A stretch of 26,851 nucleotides of DNA from Phoronis australis (taxonomy: Eukaryota > Phoronida > Phoronidae). A program made the translations under genes and the position numbers. The stretch is from positions 177,851-204,701 of the forward strand of contig NMRA01000606.1 in assembly GCA_002633005.1 (NCBI GenBank), written 5' to 3'. The notes beneath the pieces were generated by a model. That model saw only the letters and a program-made list of their open reading frames with translations. It was not told the origin of the DNA and ran no database searches. Shown in pieces: positions 1 to 9,916 of the stretch. Positions within the stretch are counted from its first letter, which is position 1, and every line of letters begins with the position of its first letter.

Positions 1-89
1 TGAAAAAATTCCTCGTCACCACTGCTGTGAACAAGGTCTCCGTCACTCACACTACTGTCACTGTGATACGGGTCACCGACTCCAGCCAT
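1..89 (-). CDS. 5' end of unrecognised acidic protein, runs off window
   Basis: An ATG at 87-89 on the minus strand, in the favourable context GAAAATGG, opens a frame that stays open to the window edge (29 codons). It reads MAGVGDPYHSDSSVSD and then continues with many Asp, Glu, Ser and Gly residues, ending near GDEEFF. I do not recognise the family; the composition suggests a disordered acidic N-terminus. No signal peptide or membrane segment is visible. Support for a real start comes from the composite ETS/CRE-like motif upstream at 291-304. The frame is short and could be chance; the sequence to the left of the window would decide. Confidence 0.38.
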   Translation of the reverse strand, partial: MAGVGDPYHSDSSVSDGDLVHSSGDEEFF

Positions 90-290
90 TTTCAGCTTAC
101 AACACACTAAACAATCCCTAAATCCAACGTAGTTGAGTTCTCTACTAACCTATCTTGCCGCAGAATACTCGCCGATGGAAAGTGATGGCGACAATTGTTG
201 AAAAACAGCACAAAACAAAAGTAGAATAGAACAGATATCGCACGGTAAAGTCAACGCAAAACCAAGTGGCGGGAAAAGCTTGCCTCCTAA

Positions 291-304
291 AACGTCACTT
301 CCGG
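291..304 (-). promoter_or_regulatory. ETS plus CRE-like composite promoter motif
   Basis: On the minus strand this reads CCGGAAGTGACGTT: an ETS core (CCGGAAGTG) overlapping a CRE half site (TGACGT). Such composites are typical of broadly expressed animal promoters. It lies about 200 bp upstream of the minus-strand ATG at 89 and points the same way. Binding is inferred from motif only. Confidence 0.38.
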
Positions 305-2060
305 AGTAGCGGACGAGTAATTTATAAAATTACGAAAAGCTGTAATTAAGTGGAAAATACGTCTAGGATAACCAACCAACCTTATTTTAGCTCAAAATGA
401 CATGGAAAATGGTTGCCTTCGCCTTTAAGAGGGCAATCACTAAGGTCAGTGGTTGAAAAAAATGAAGAGACCATGTCACAATGCTTGCTCTGTAGTGTCT
501 GATCCACAACTATGGACAACAAAAGGTGAGGAAGAACAAACACTTTGAAGGATTATATACAACACCAAAAATACCACCGTCTTGGCGAATTGGGTTGGGT
601 CTTATAAGATCGCTTTTACTAGACATTGCACCAGCATAAGTTGGGTACAATAAAGCGTTGTTTTTCAAGTCATCTTTAGAATTTCCTGCTGATATCCAGG
701 AAATGATCAAATGCAGGGCCCATTAGGAAGCCACCGGACAACTCATATCTGAGACCCTTAACTGCAACGCACTCAGGAATTGTAACATTAGGAAAAGGTT
801 CGTTTATACAATACTGTGCAATGAGACCAATGCCAATCATTAAAAATTAGGGGATTATGAAGAGTTGCAGAAGCAACTCCGTTGGAACCACATGCATAAC
901 GCCGCAAACTAAGTTACAAGACTGATTCCGTGTAGAAAAACAGAAAGGGGGCTTTGACTGCAAAATCACTTCTGATCATTGCTCCAAATAGTTGACAAGA
1001 GAATTAATGTGACAGCTACACGTACAAGACAACTAGTAAAAAACATATGCAGAACAATTTTCTTCTTTGTTCAGAAACAACAAAGTAAAATTTTACTTTC
1101 CCTCCATATTGTGCCCTAAATTGGAGGAACTTTCACTGTAACTACTTTAAACCTGTGTCGTAAGGGAGAGAATTTATAGTCTACTAGACTTAGTGATAGC
1201 CTCGTTCCACCCTCCAGCGCTCAGTAGGCTTCGTGCAAGCAGAAAATACAACCACGCCCCTGACTTTAACTTCTCGTTGACGCTGGAAAGCTACGTGAGT
1301 AGATAAGCTGGACAGATGTCGCTCTTGTCAGTGCTGGGAATCCTCTCCGAACCAGCACCAGAGCAGTGTACGCGTAAATTTCGTTGCATGCGTCGAAGGA
1401 AAAAACGCTGTCGTGAAGTTGAAATATTTTCCTAGTATAACTTGCGTCGAACTTATCTCCACGATAAACCTCGATGATAACCTCGTCGGTGAATTTAAAC
1501 TGCATGCGCGTACGTCAGACAAAATAACTGCAGGAATGTCTCAGTCAACGATGTCAAACATGTAGCATTTACCCTCAAACAACGGGAATACCCGAAATCA
1601 AATGCCTTTTCAAAACAGTTTCCCAGTATTTACGGAAAGCTGATAATCTTGTTGTTTGACAGTACATTTCTTGGACACGTACGTTTTTCACTAAGTCACA
1701 GACTACAGTATGAAAATAAGTGTACAGGCTACTTCTGCAAATCAATCCAAGATCGGGTGATCTTAAAAGCTCCAAAGCGCTTTGGTTAAGAATTCACCAA
1801 AATAACGACGAATTGTTCCTTTAAACTGAATTTAATATTAGAGCCCAAACTAAGTTATGAATAGAAATCGCAAACGACATTCTACAAAACATCGCTATTT
1901 GATTGACACATAAAATCACTAATACACACACACATACTTATATGTCGATTTAACAAGCTTTTGTTCACAATAGTCGATTTGTATATAATAACCTGTGCAT
2001 GCAACATTGACGTTTTCATCACCACGTAGCCTAAGTAAAAGTTGTGCACTCGACAATCCA
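305..2060. other. no supported gene
   Basis: AT-rich sequence with several open frames of 60-80 codons on the minus strand (for example 1266-1505 and 1575-1775), none with a recognisable domain or convincing splice context. A short CA-rich run sits near 1922-1935. I see no gene or repeat I can name. Confidence 0.5.
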
Positions 2061-2147
2061 GGCAAACCCCTCGATGATTCCCTACGTGCCTAGCCAGCAC
2101 GCTGGCTACCACCTAGCGGCACGCAGGGAACCAGCGAGGGCAAACCC
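2061..2147. mobile_element. fold-back mini-element with 9-bp direct flanks
   Basis: The core 2070-2138 is an imperfect palindrome. The left arm contains ATTCCCTACGTGCC and TAG; the right arm, reversed, contains GGTTCCCTGCGTGCC and GCTAG. A small palindrome, CCAGC-AC-GCTGG, is near the centre. GGCAAACCC occurs directly on both sides (2061-2069 and 2139-2147), like a target-site duplication; the match extends to 11 bases if the next CT is counted. The same arm sequence forms the ends of the roughly 510-bp element at 18204-18717, which also has 9-bp flanking repeats. Nine-base duplications are typical of Mutator-like elements, but no transposase is present, so the superfamily is inference. Confidence 0.6.
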
Positions 2148-2425
2148 CTGCAGGGACAGTGGCACGATATAGGTGTAAATTGCATGCAAACGATTACATC
2201 GACACATTTTAAAATGCGAGTTTTCACTTTACTCTACATGTATATCGCGCCATATTTATCCCCTGCATAAATGAGCGCGGGTCTCGCGCTGTTATCGGAA
2301 TTATAAAACTGAAGGTGTGCAAGTCAACTGAATTTTTAAACAATGTTACTTTACTAAAGACTAGTTATTACTCTTTCGGTGAATGAAAACTCTACAAACA
2401 ATCGCTCGCTGTTACGCTGTGAATA

Positions 2426-2431
2426 TTTAAT
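2426..2431 (-). terminator. possible poly(A) signal of the P450 gene
   Basis: ATTAAA on the minus strand, the commonest variant poly(A) hexamer, lies about 85 nt downstream of the P450 stop. No canonical AATAAA was seen closer. This is position-based support only. Confidence 0.3.
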
Positions 2432-2514
2432 CCGTTCACAGTTATCGACCACTTCTTAGATACGTTGTCATATACAACAGTAAAGGTCGTGAAATACAAT
2501 AGGCATATTGTAGT

Positions 2515-4035
2515 TTATATTGACGTGACGTGTACGTTGAAGGCTCCAGGGGCATTGATAAAATGTCCATTTCTTTCAAGAGTTGGGTTAGACTCTCCGG
2601 TAGCGCAAGAGAACGCGAAGCGTTGTACTATTGTAGTTAGAAAAAGAAATAGTTCCATACGAGCCAAAGATTCACCCAGACAAACGCGTTTACCGATGCC
2701 AAACGGAATAGTCAAGTCTGCTAGCGATTTCTTGAAGCTCCCATCAGTGTCCAGAAATCTTTCCGGGCGGAAGACTTTTGGGTTAGGAAAATTGCTTTCA
2801 TTCATATTGACGCCATACAGATGCGATATCACGTTAGTGTCCTTGGGAATACGATATCCCTCGAACGCAACATCAACCGTCGCCCTGTGGAACTCGGCGA
2901 AAGGCACCAAGTTCACGATGCGCTGCAGCTCAGCTAGAAACGCTTGGGTGTAGGGCATCTGTGGTTTGTCAGCAAGGGTTGGGTCCCGCTCAGATCCGAC
3001 CACTTGATGAATTTCACAGCGTAACTTTTCTTGTATATCGGGAAAATTCACAAGATGTGCTACGGCCCAGCGAAGTGTACTTGCGGTAGTTTCCGTGCCG
3101 GCAATGAATAAATCCCAAGCAGTTTTTCGGATGTGAATATCCTCGAAAACAGTACTGTCCAGAATTTTAGAGGATTCTCCCATATTCTGTTTCGCATCAA
3201 GGTATATTGCAATGATATCGCCTAATCCGGATTTCTTTTCTTCCTGGTGCTTCTCAATATGCTTAGAAATGATATCGTCAGTTTTACGCAATGCACCTAG
3301 AAACTTCGTGACAGAACTGCGCACACCAGGAATGTACTGGGCACCAGGAACAAGACTACTTAAAAACGGATTGTTAGTTATAGTATCAAATGAATGTAAA
3401 TATTCCAAAAATTCCGCGTCATCGTATTCATATCTTTTTCCAAAAACCAGGCCGCATATAATATTAGAAACAGAATTGGCAACAACAGCATGCGGGTTAA
3501 AATTCTGCCCAGTTTTTCTCTCCAATTCACCAACTAGTTCTCTCACCTCCAACATAATCTGAGCCTCAAACTTCTTCTTTCCGAATCCCATGTCGCCAAG
3601 GTGGCGCAGACAAAACTTTCTGTTCGTTTTCCAAATGTCTCCCTCTGCGTCGACGATTCCAGCATTGCTCGGGTAAACATCGCCAAAATCGGCAGACAGA
3701 TCCGGTCTTCCAGAAAACTCGTCGCGCGAAAATGCTTTTTTGTTCAGCTCGAATGAGTTGATAACCACCATCCTATAGATAAATATCTCTATCGTGAAGA
3801 TGTCGCCATATGTTTGGGCTAATTTCTGCAAAACCTCTTCAGGCCTGTCCCGCAAAAACAGCAACACGTTTCCAAGGACAGGTAATGGTCTAGGGCCAGG
3901 TGGAAAACCTCGTCGTTGTCTAATTTGCAGAATCTCCCATAGTACGACGCAAGTTACGGCAACAACAAATGTAGTCCAGCCAAGATTGTTGAGAACAAGT
4001 GAGAGGTTGATAATAGCCATTTTCAAACCTGTCAT
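2515..4035 (-). CDS. cytochrome P450, CYP2-like, single exon
   Basis: A microsomal haem monooxygenase of 506 residues, full length for the family. In order: hydrophobic N-terminal anchor (about residues 6-34), basic linker, proline-rich hinge FPPGPRPLP (44-52), C-helix WKTNR (135-139), I-helix oxygen-activation motif AGTETT (312-317), K-helix ExxR as ELQR (369-372), PERF (424-427), and haem loop FGIGKRVCLG (445-454) with ligand Cys452. These match the CYP2 clan. The substrate cannot be told from sequence. MAIINL at codon 6 has the better start context (AAAATGG) and begins right at the anchor, so it may be the true start. The frame has no introns, whereas vertebrate CYP2 genes usually have nine exons; it may be an old retrocopy or an intronless lineage. 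With all motifs intact it is probably functional. Confidence 0.95.
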   Translation of the reverse strand: MTGLKMAIINLSLVLNNLGWTTFVVAVTCVVLWEILQIRQRRGFPPGPRPLPVLGNVLLFLRDRPEEVLQKLAQTYGDIFTIEIFIYRMVVINSFELNKKAFSRDEFSGRPDLSADFGDVYPSNAGIVDAEGDIWKTNRKFCLRHLGDMGFGKKKFEAQIMLEVRELVGELERKTGQNFNPHAVVANSVSNIICGLVFGKRYEYDDAEFLEYLHSFDTITNNPFLSSLVPGAQYIPGVRSSVTKFLGALRKTDDIISKHIEKHQEEKKSGLGDIIAIYLDAKQNMGESSKILDSTVFEDIHIRKTAWDLFIAGTETTASTLRWAVAHLVNFPDIQEKLRCEIHQVVGSERDPTLADKPQMPYTQAFLAELQRIVNLVPFAEFHRATVDVAFEGYRIPKDTNVISHLYGVNMNESNFPNPKVFRPERFLDTDGSFKKSLADLTIPFGIGKRVCLGESLARMELFLFLTTIVQRFAFSCATGESNPTLERNGHFINAPGAFNVHVTSI

Positions 4036-4109
4036 AAACTAGGCCAAATCGTCTGACCTCAAATGGCCTACTTATGACGATTATGTGGTGATATCTGAAG
4101 CCGGCTCGT

Positions 4110-4117
4110 TATTTATA
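4110..4117 (-). promoter_or_regulatory. TATA box upstream of the P450 gene
   Basis: TATAAATA on the minus strand, 74 nt upstream of the first ATG (4035) and about 90 nt upstream of the second. A start site some 30 nt downstream would leave a 5' leader of about 45-60 nt. The perfect motif at the right distance and strand suggests the intronless gene has its own core promoter. Confidence 0.5.
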
Positions 4118-4598
4118 CCACGTATGACTTACCTGTGTACACAAAAGCACGCAGATCGAAACATCCGATGCTAAGGCTTTTGTCACGAGTGGACGCCATG
4201 TGGACGGGTCGACTAATGACATAAGGGTGTCTAAGGCACTATTTTCAATACAGATTATGCAGTGAAAACTACTACGAGTGCCGTTTCGACTACGAATGAA
4301 CGTTTCTACATTGTTCCACCCGGTGGGTGTCCCAGTGATGTTAACATCCAACAAAGTCACAACCCTGACCTGACTGAGCTACAATGCAACCATCAGTGCG
4401 TTGAATTCCCTGCCAAGACTCCGCGGATGGCTATTTCGCAATCCACCTGGTGACTGTACAGTCACGAGTGGCCTCGTTCATCGTCATTATCATGCAACTG
4501 TGACTATATGACGAACAAAAGGCTTTCTCGGCACACCAGGACGGCCATTGCGTCTTCCGAGTCGAAATACGTCGGGGAAAACCTGCCTCGCGGCAGAC
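4118..4598. other. no supported gene; P450 upstream region
   Basis: Likely holds upstream regulatory sequence of the P450 gene. The open frames here (minus 4109-4360, plus 4262-4453) overlap each other and show no recognisable domain. Confidence 0.4.
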
Positions 4599-5400
4599 TT
4601 ATTTATTTATTTATTTATTATTGTGATATTTAAAATGAGGGTGGCCTCTTCAGTAAATAGCACTGCTTTCCAAGAGGGCCCTCAACAACAAAAAAAACAG
4701 CAATATAATACAATGAAGTAATAAAACAACAATGAAATATACGTAACAAAGATACAATTAAAACATGTTGAGAATTAAGACAATAACTAAATGACAAATA
4801 ATGGTAAAAATTTAACTAAGATAGATGAAATAAATTAAGAAATGATTCTAGACAATGAGAGTATTTACGAAAATGAAAAAATGACATGATTAAGACAGGC
4901 AGGGTATAAAAGGTCAAGTAAATTACAGCCACTTTTTAATGTTTACTTTAAAGGTAGTAATTGAATTGGACCGTTTAATTTCTGGGCTAAAAGAATTCCA
5001 TATTATAGCAGCTGCATAGATAAAAGATCTCTTGCCCGTCTCGGTTTAAATTTTTTAGAATAAACATTGCCAGCAACAGAAGAACGTGTAGAATATACAG
5101 CCTGGCTGCTATTGAATTTACTGCTGAGATATGCTGGAGCCAAGCCATTGATACATCTGTACATACAACAGGCAGAGAGATATTTATTTCTTTGTCTTAT
5201 TTTCATAAATCCCAGCTTGGAATACAAGTCGTCAACCCTAGTGTCCCTAATTCTAGTACCCAGGATAGCCCTGGCGGCTCTATTTTGGATTACTTGGACT
5301 TTGCTGACAAGTGTGTCACTAGTGTGCCTTGCGTTACACAAAGAGCAAATTTCCTGCGAGAAAACAAAATCACTTCGAGTCTTCGCTAGACACGACAGGC
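4599..5400 (-). mobile_element. 3' end of a CR1/jockey-type LINE retrotransposon
   Basis: A 5'-truncated non-LTR retrotransposon on the minus strand. It ends in an (AAAT)n tail at 4599-4620, typical of LINEs that finish in a short tandem repeat. It has a 3' untranslated stretch (4599-4922) and the end of the reverse-transcriptase ORF (4923 to about 5390). The 5' truncation lies close to the small inverted-repeat element at 5450. Clade assignment rests on the C-terminal motif pattern only. Confidence 0.75.
4923..5390 (-). pseudogene. LINE ORF2 C-terminal fragment
   Basis: The upstream frame reads SKVQVIQNRAARAILG and then CMYRCINGLAPAYLSS, the conserved region after the reverse-transcriptase thumb in CR1/jockey-type ORF2 proteins. 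It stops at 5003-5005. A neighbouring frame supplies the family's usual ending, WNSFSPEIKRSNSITTFK then VNIKKWL, stopping at 4923-4925, so a frameshift lies near 5010. Catalytic reverse-transcriptase and endonuclease domains are absent. It is a dead fragment. Confidence 0.75.
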
Positions 5401-5449
5401 CATGGCTTATGAAACTACTAAGATATGTGGAGCATTTCTGTTTTTCTTT

Positions 5450-5753
5450 CATAGGCGGATTTAGGGGGGAGAGGCCCCCCCCCGCCCCCCTGGCTGCCGC
5501 AAGCAAAATGAAACAGCACACAGTGTGAAACGTGAGGAAATATTGAGTTCAGGAGCTAGGACCGGCAGCGGACGAAGGGGGGGATGCGGACACACACGTT
5601 CTCATTTTTTTAGTCCACCGACATTTCTGAACAGAAGGTCTACATTCTCGGCTCACGCAACTCTCGGGCCGCCTGTGCACATACAGTCGCGCTTTGCTCA
5701 ATTCCCCGAGGATGTTGGGCCCACCCCCTTATGGTGTCTTAGATCCGCCACTG
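5450..5753. mobile_element. small inverted-repeat element, family A copy 1
   Basis: The ends are CATAGGCGGATTTAGGGG on the left and, reversed, CAGTGGCGGATCTAAGAC on the right. The flanking pentamers are TCTTT (5445-5449) and TCCTT (5754-5758), one mismatch apart, consistent with a 5-bp target duplication. Reversed, the whole sequence aligns with 8964-9245: shared landmarks are the fragments CCTCGGGGAAT, GGTGGACTAAAAAAA, and CTTGCGGCAGCCA. GC-rich ends, no coding capacity: a MITE-like non-autonomous element. Confidence 0.7.
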
Positions 5754-6221
5754 TCCTTCACAAATGATTACATATACTGTTTGAAGTAAAAAGTGTTAAA
5801 TGTACACATGTCCTTGAAATCTGACTAAATTTGAGCTCGCTAAATTTTGCTAGTCCGGCTGAAAATGACTCGGAATAGAATGCAAACACCGCTTCCATAA
5901 CTAACATCCTAAGTCATAAAATACACAAAGTTTGTTATTTTTCGCAATCAAATACACAAAGTAATGGCACATTTCTCAATTCACCATGTGCGCCACCTGA
6001 TCGTGCAGTTTGGAACTAGGCCTACGATTCCAAAGATTAATGCCCTTCTTCGGTGAATTTATAACCAGAATTGTACAGATTCGTCTGTTAATTTGATGGC
6101 ACTCATTTTACTAATCTTTCACAAATAGGTGTAATAGGAAAACACCTTTTTCAAAACACGTTGATGAGTTTCAGTAGTTATGGTCATTTCACTGAGTTAC
6201 CGTTATAAAGTGGTCCCTTTA
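5754..6221. other. no supported gene
   Basis: AT-rich intergenic sequence. I see no open frame with a recognisable domain and no clear repeat in this stretch. Confidence 0.5.
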
Positions 6222-6405
6222 TCAGAGTCTTCCATCGAAACATGAACCCCAGTGTAAAGCAGATATTCGAAAACAGGCTCCTGCACCTTCAAAACAGCTA
6301 ACCAGCTCGAAAAAACATGAACCCCAACCTTTAAAACATGACCCCGCAGATCGCACAGGAATCCCGGACAATTTTCCGAGACCCGCGCCGTTGTCAGTAG
6401 CCTCA
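6222..6405 (-). repeat. left arm of a diverged inverted repeat
   Basis: Read on the minus strand this stretch aligns by eye with plus-strand 6974-7135. Shared pieces include GATCT-CGGGGT, TTGTTTTAAAGGT or its close variant, TTAGCTG, GGTGCAGGAG, CTGTTTTCGA and GGGGTTCATGTTTCGA. Both arms happen to stay open in the corresponding frame (peptides DLRG..., VQE(P/S)VF, TGVHVS), but identity is low and neither reads like a known protein. About 570 bp of AT-rich sequence separates the arms. Confidence 0.55.
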
Positions 6406-6973
6406 AACTTAGAGTTAAAGCATTTTCAAGTACTTTCCAATTGTTTTCTGCATTTGTTTGTTAAAAGATTGTCCATAATAAAACGTATTACTAACTTCTA
6501 TTATATTGACTTTGTTATTTGTTTTTCAAATCGGTGAAACTCGTTCAACTTGTCTGTGAGCGAATTTCAACATAAAAATACTCTCAACACGCTGTTAACT
6601 CGGTGAATATTTAGTTAATTTCAGGTTATTGAATGGTTTGTCCAAACACATTTTCAAAAATGAAAAACAAAAATATTATTTCGATTTTCGAGTGCCATTG
6701 TCGATTAATTTGTATTGACAAATGTACGCAACCTCGTTGAAGAACAGTGTTGTTTTAAGAACTGGGGGAAAAACCTGGGTAATAGGTGACGCCATATTTC
6801 ACGGTGCCGAAAGCCGACGCAAAAGATCGCACCACAACTTCAACTGCAGAATAACGTAGAACGCCAATCCGTCAAAAGTTGCCTAAAATTCTCATGTACT
6901 AAAACAATATATCACAACAACAATTTAAAATAGGAAGATCATTTTTCATCAATGTTGAACAGAAAGTGCGGTT
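6406..6973. other. AT-rich spacer between inverted arms
   Basis: No open frame of note and no recognisable element. It contains AT-rich tracts only. Confidence 0.4.
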
Positions 6974-7135
6974 GTGGAGTTTCGGTCCCCGGATGTCCTG
7001 TCCGATCTCCGGGGTTCTTGTTTTAAAGGTCGGCTTCGTATTTTTTCGGGCACGTTAGCTGATTTGAGGGTGCAGGAGTCTGTTTTCGACTCAGAGATAT
7101 CTGTTTTCACCGGGGTTCATGTTTCGAAGGAACTC
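6974..7135 (+). repeat. right arm of a diverged inverted repeat
   Basis: The partner of 6222-6405, in opposite orientation. Landmarks are GATCTCCGGGGTTCTTG, GGTGCAGGAGTCTGTTTTCG and CCGGGGTTCATGTTTCGAA. Similarity ends abruptly on both sides, as in a fold-back element or an inverted pair of insertions. Confidence 0.55.
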
Positions 7136-8080
7136 CCTGTTTATATCTTGCTTCGAATTTTCTCGGCTCGGGAACAGCTTTGTGCTGAGAAATAACAAGG
7201 AATATGAGCAAAGAATAATTTGAGGTCAGGGATTGGTAGCATAAAACTAATACGCACTGTTCAACATTGTCAATTCGACGCATCTGATGCAACACTATTG
7301 TTTCTGTTCAGCGGTAGATCGGCTCCATGCCGGCAAGCGGACCGGCCGGATTTTATAACGGTAAGTGGCCTAAATCAAAAGTTAAGTTACAAAATTAAGG
7401 TGAACTCTAAAATTTCAAGTACAGTAACAAATCAGCCTCAAGTCTACGGGTCAACTTCGAGAACTCGGCTAGGGGAAATGTTTTTGTTCTTTTTTCGTTT
7501 CCAATTTTAATGAGCCCGTTAGTCCGAGTTTATCAATTTTAGTCCCTCAATGAAATTATTTTTACGCGGGGGCACTCCCTGCCTTAAGTTTCCACCACTT
7601 GTAGGCCTATTTTCCCCACCAATTCCCAGGCGACAACCGTCACCCTGATGATACCCGTCTCAACATTACAACACCCCATGTTCCCTCACCTTGTTACCCC
7701 CAGACCCATGTTTCTATGACCCATTAATTCAATTTTGTGTGACACTAGGTGCATGGCCCAATATGAAGAGACAGGGCTTGGAATGACCAATGACAAAACA
7801 AGAGGAAAAATTTCCAGGTGGCGTATCGTTCCACAAATCGGCTGGTGCGACAGAAAAAAAAATTATGTTGTAAAATTTAACTGAATTAAACATTATTGCA
7901 TGAAATCAAATAAGAGGAGATCGAAACCAAAAAGCCAGAGGAAATTCTCTTAAAAGAGGAAAATTCCAAGTCCTGAACAGAACAAAAACAACATTTCAGA
8001 GAAAAATGTATCAGTTCGCACGCTTGTGCTTATTCTATATAACACTTGTGTCGCTTATGAATGCTTGGCGAAGCTTATAG
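7136..8080. other. no supported gene
   Basis: Includes a short open stretch on the plus strand ending in a good donor, ACG|GTAAGT, at 7350-7355. The possible start codon at 7327 would give only 11 residues before it. Nothing here is convincing as a gene. The remainder is AT-rich with no repeat I can name. Confidence 0.4.
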
Positions 8081-8111
8081 CAAGGAGTGTACGAGTATAG
8101 GAGAGTTCACT
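8081..8111 (+). repeat. left 31-bp terminal inverted repeat
   Basis: Matches the reverse complement of 11054-11084 at all but two adjacent positions (CG here, GT there). Confidence 0.7.
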
Positions 8112-8530
8112 CCGCCATTTTACCATTCGCCGCAATGGTTACCGGTCGAAACACTAGCGCCCCAAGCGGTGAATAATCAACACTTAGTTAGGAGCCCAGT
8201 CCGAACAGTGTAAACACTGATAAATTCATAATTTAACGACATTCAACGTGCAATAAAATTAATGTGTGATTGAAAATGGTTAGAATACATAAATTAACAT
8301 CCACTTATAATCGAATGAGAACGAAATTGTGTATTTTAATCAATATTAAAGTGTACTTGTTTTTATTGTCTTGAAGCTACCGGACTTCAAAATTCATCAT
8401 GGTTTTGTTTCATGTTTGAGTTCTTAACAAGGTAATTATCGTTAATTATAACAGTTCTTACCTCCATGGACTACATAATTTGAATGATTGCTCCTGGGGG
8501 CTCAGAGGGGAATTCCCCCCAGGTGCCAGC

Positions 8531-8662
8531 TAAGGAGGTACCAGGTAAAAACCAGGTGGGCGCCAAATGGGAGTTGACCCCCTTCCAGGGGGGTTACATG
8601 GGAGGAGTGCTAAACAAGTAAAAACCAATGGAGTATGCCACATGGGTGTTGAGCCCCTCCCA
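8531..8662. repeat. imperfect two-unit tandem repeat, GC-rich
   Basis: Two units about 75 bp apart. The first contains AGGTAAAAACCA, then GCCAAATGGGAGTTGACCCC; the second contains AAGTAAAAACCA, then GCCACATGGGTGTTGAGCCCC. Just upstream, at 8507-8518, is the palindrome GGGGAATTCCCC. The block is far richer in GC than the AT-rich flanks. The origin is unknown; it could be part of a SINE or MITE inserted in the THAP element. Confidence 0.5.
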
Positions 8663-8963
8663 TCGTCACAAATTTTGGTTGCTCCCCTGACCATCGACAA
8701 ACATGAAGCTCCCAGCTCGCTGCTGGTTTAATCTCCACCCAAAAATTTCACGTGTTCACTATTCAATGCACCAGGTTAGTACTAGCAATGAAGACATTTG
8801 TTTTGTGCAGTGGGTGTTACACAAGTAAAAAGAAGATAGTTAAGCAATTCATCACTACAACAAAATCGTAATATAATTTTAGAACATTCCATTATTTCTT
8901 AGACATGCCAGTACAGGGTAAACTCGATCCCACTCTCCCACTATAATCACCAACAGCTACAAG

Positions 8964-9245
8964 CAGTTGCGGATCTAGGATACCACGAGGGGAGGGCCAC
9001 AATATCCTCGGGGAATAGAACAAAGCGCAAATGTATGTTCACGCAGGCAGCCCGGAAGGTGCGGGGGCCTACGATGTATACCCTCTGTTTAGAAAATCTA
9101 TAGGTGGACTAAAAAAACCAGAAACGTGTTTTCCCCCCTCGTATTTCCTCACACTTCACGCTCTTTTGTTGGTTCATTTTTCTTGCGGCAGCCAAAAGGG
9201 GGGGGTGGTCGGTGTTGCCCAGGCCCCCCTCTAAATCTGCCTATG
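8964..9245. mobile_element. small inverted-repeat element, family A copy 2
   Basis: Starts CAGTTGCGGATCTAGG and ends CTAAATCTGCCTATG. It is flanked by a perfect 5-bp direct repeat ACAAG (8959-8963 and 9246-9250). Aligns along its length with the reverse complement of 5450-5753, with a shorter middle. No coding capacity. The perfect target duplication fixes the boundaries and shows that this copy inserted into the surrounding sequence. Confidence 0.75.
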
Positions 9246-9250
9246 ACAAG

Positions 9251-9916
9251 ACAGTTGCTAATCTGTAGAATTGCTCACAACTTACAAAACAAAGTAACAT
9301 TGAGTATATCATCATTCACAACTAGTCCAAGTTCAAAATGTCATAACAAAAAATTAAGAGGTACTGAACAGCAATCAAAGTATTCACTAGCCACACAGAT
9401 TCATACAAAACTGAATTGAAAAGACTTGGATGATAGAACCAAAATTCAATTTTATATAACCACTGTTCCTATTATCAAAAACAGTAAATATTTCAGGTAA
9501 GTTAAAGCCAAGATCATATCTGTTACCTAGCCACAACTGAGGCTTAAATTAATCACAATCTCCAAAAACGTACTAAATAGGCAACACATACATGTATGCA
9601 CCAATACAACAAGAAAATCTGACCAACCTTGTCACTCTCTATTAATTCACTAGTAAACAACAGCACATTTCGCCAAACAAATGCGTTATAAATAAAGCTG
9701 AAAACTTAATTTACTCACAGAGGTGTTTGTCATCGAGAAGCAAAATGATACGGATAGCTTGGGTTGAAAAAAATTTCAGCCCACCATTCAGACTCTGAAA
9801 GATCTATCAGTTTTACCGTCTCACTCCAAATCACACGCTAACCATTCATAAAATGTTTCAATCTGATCAACCTTAGTAAAATACGAAAACCAGATTTTGC
9901 AGACTAATTGTCCTTT
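9251..9916. other. non-coding interior of the THAP element
   Basis: AT-rich. I looked on the minus strand for transposase-like sequence continuing from the THAP exon and found only short frames. If this was once an autonomous transposon, its catalytic part has gone or decayed beyond recognition by eye. Confidence 0.4.

Noticed and set aside
5525-5767. 80-codon plus-strand open frame
   Set aside because: Lies inside a small inverted-repeat element and extends across its end.
7327-7355. First coding exon ending at GTAAGT
   Set aside because: Only 11 codons, no promoter and no matching acceptor found.
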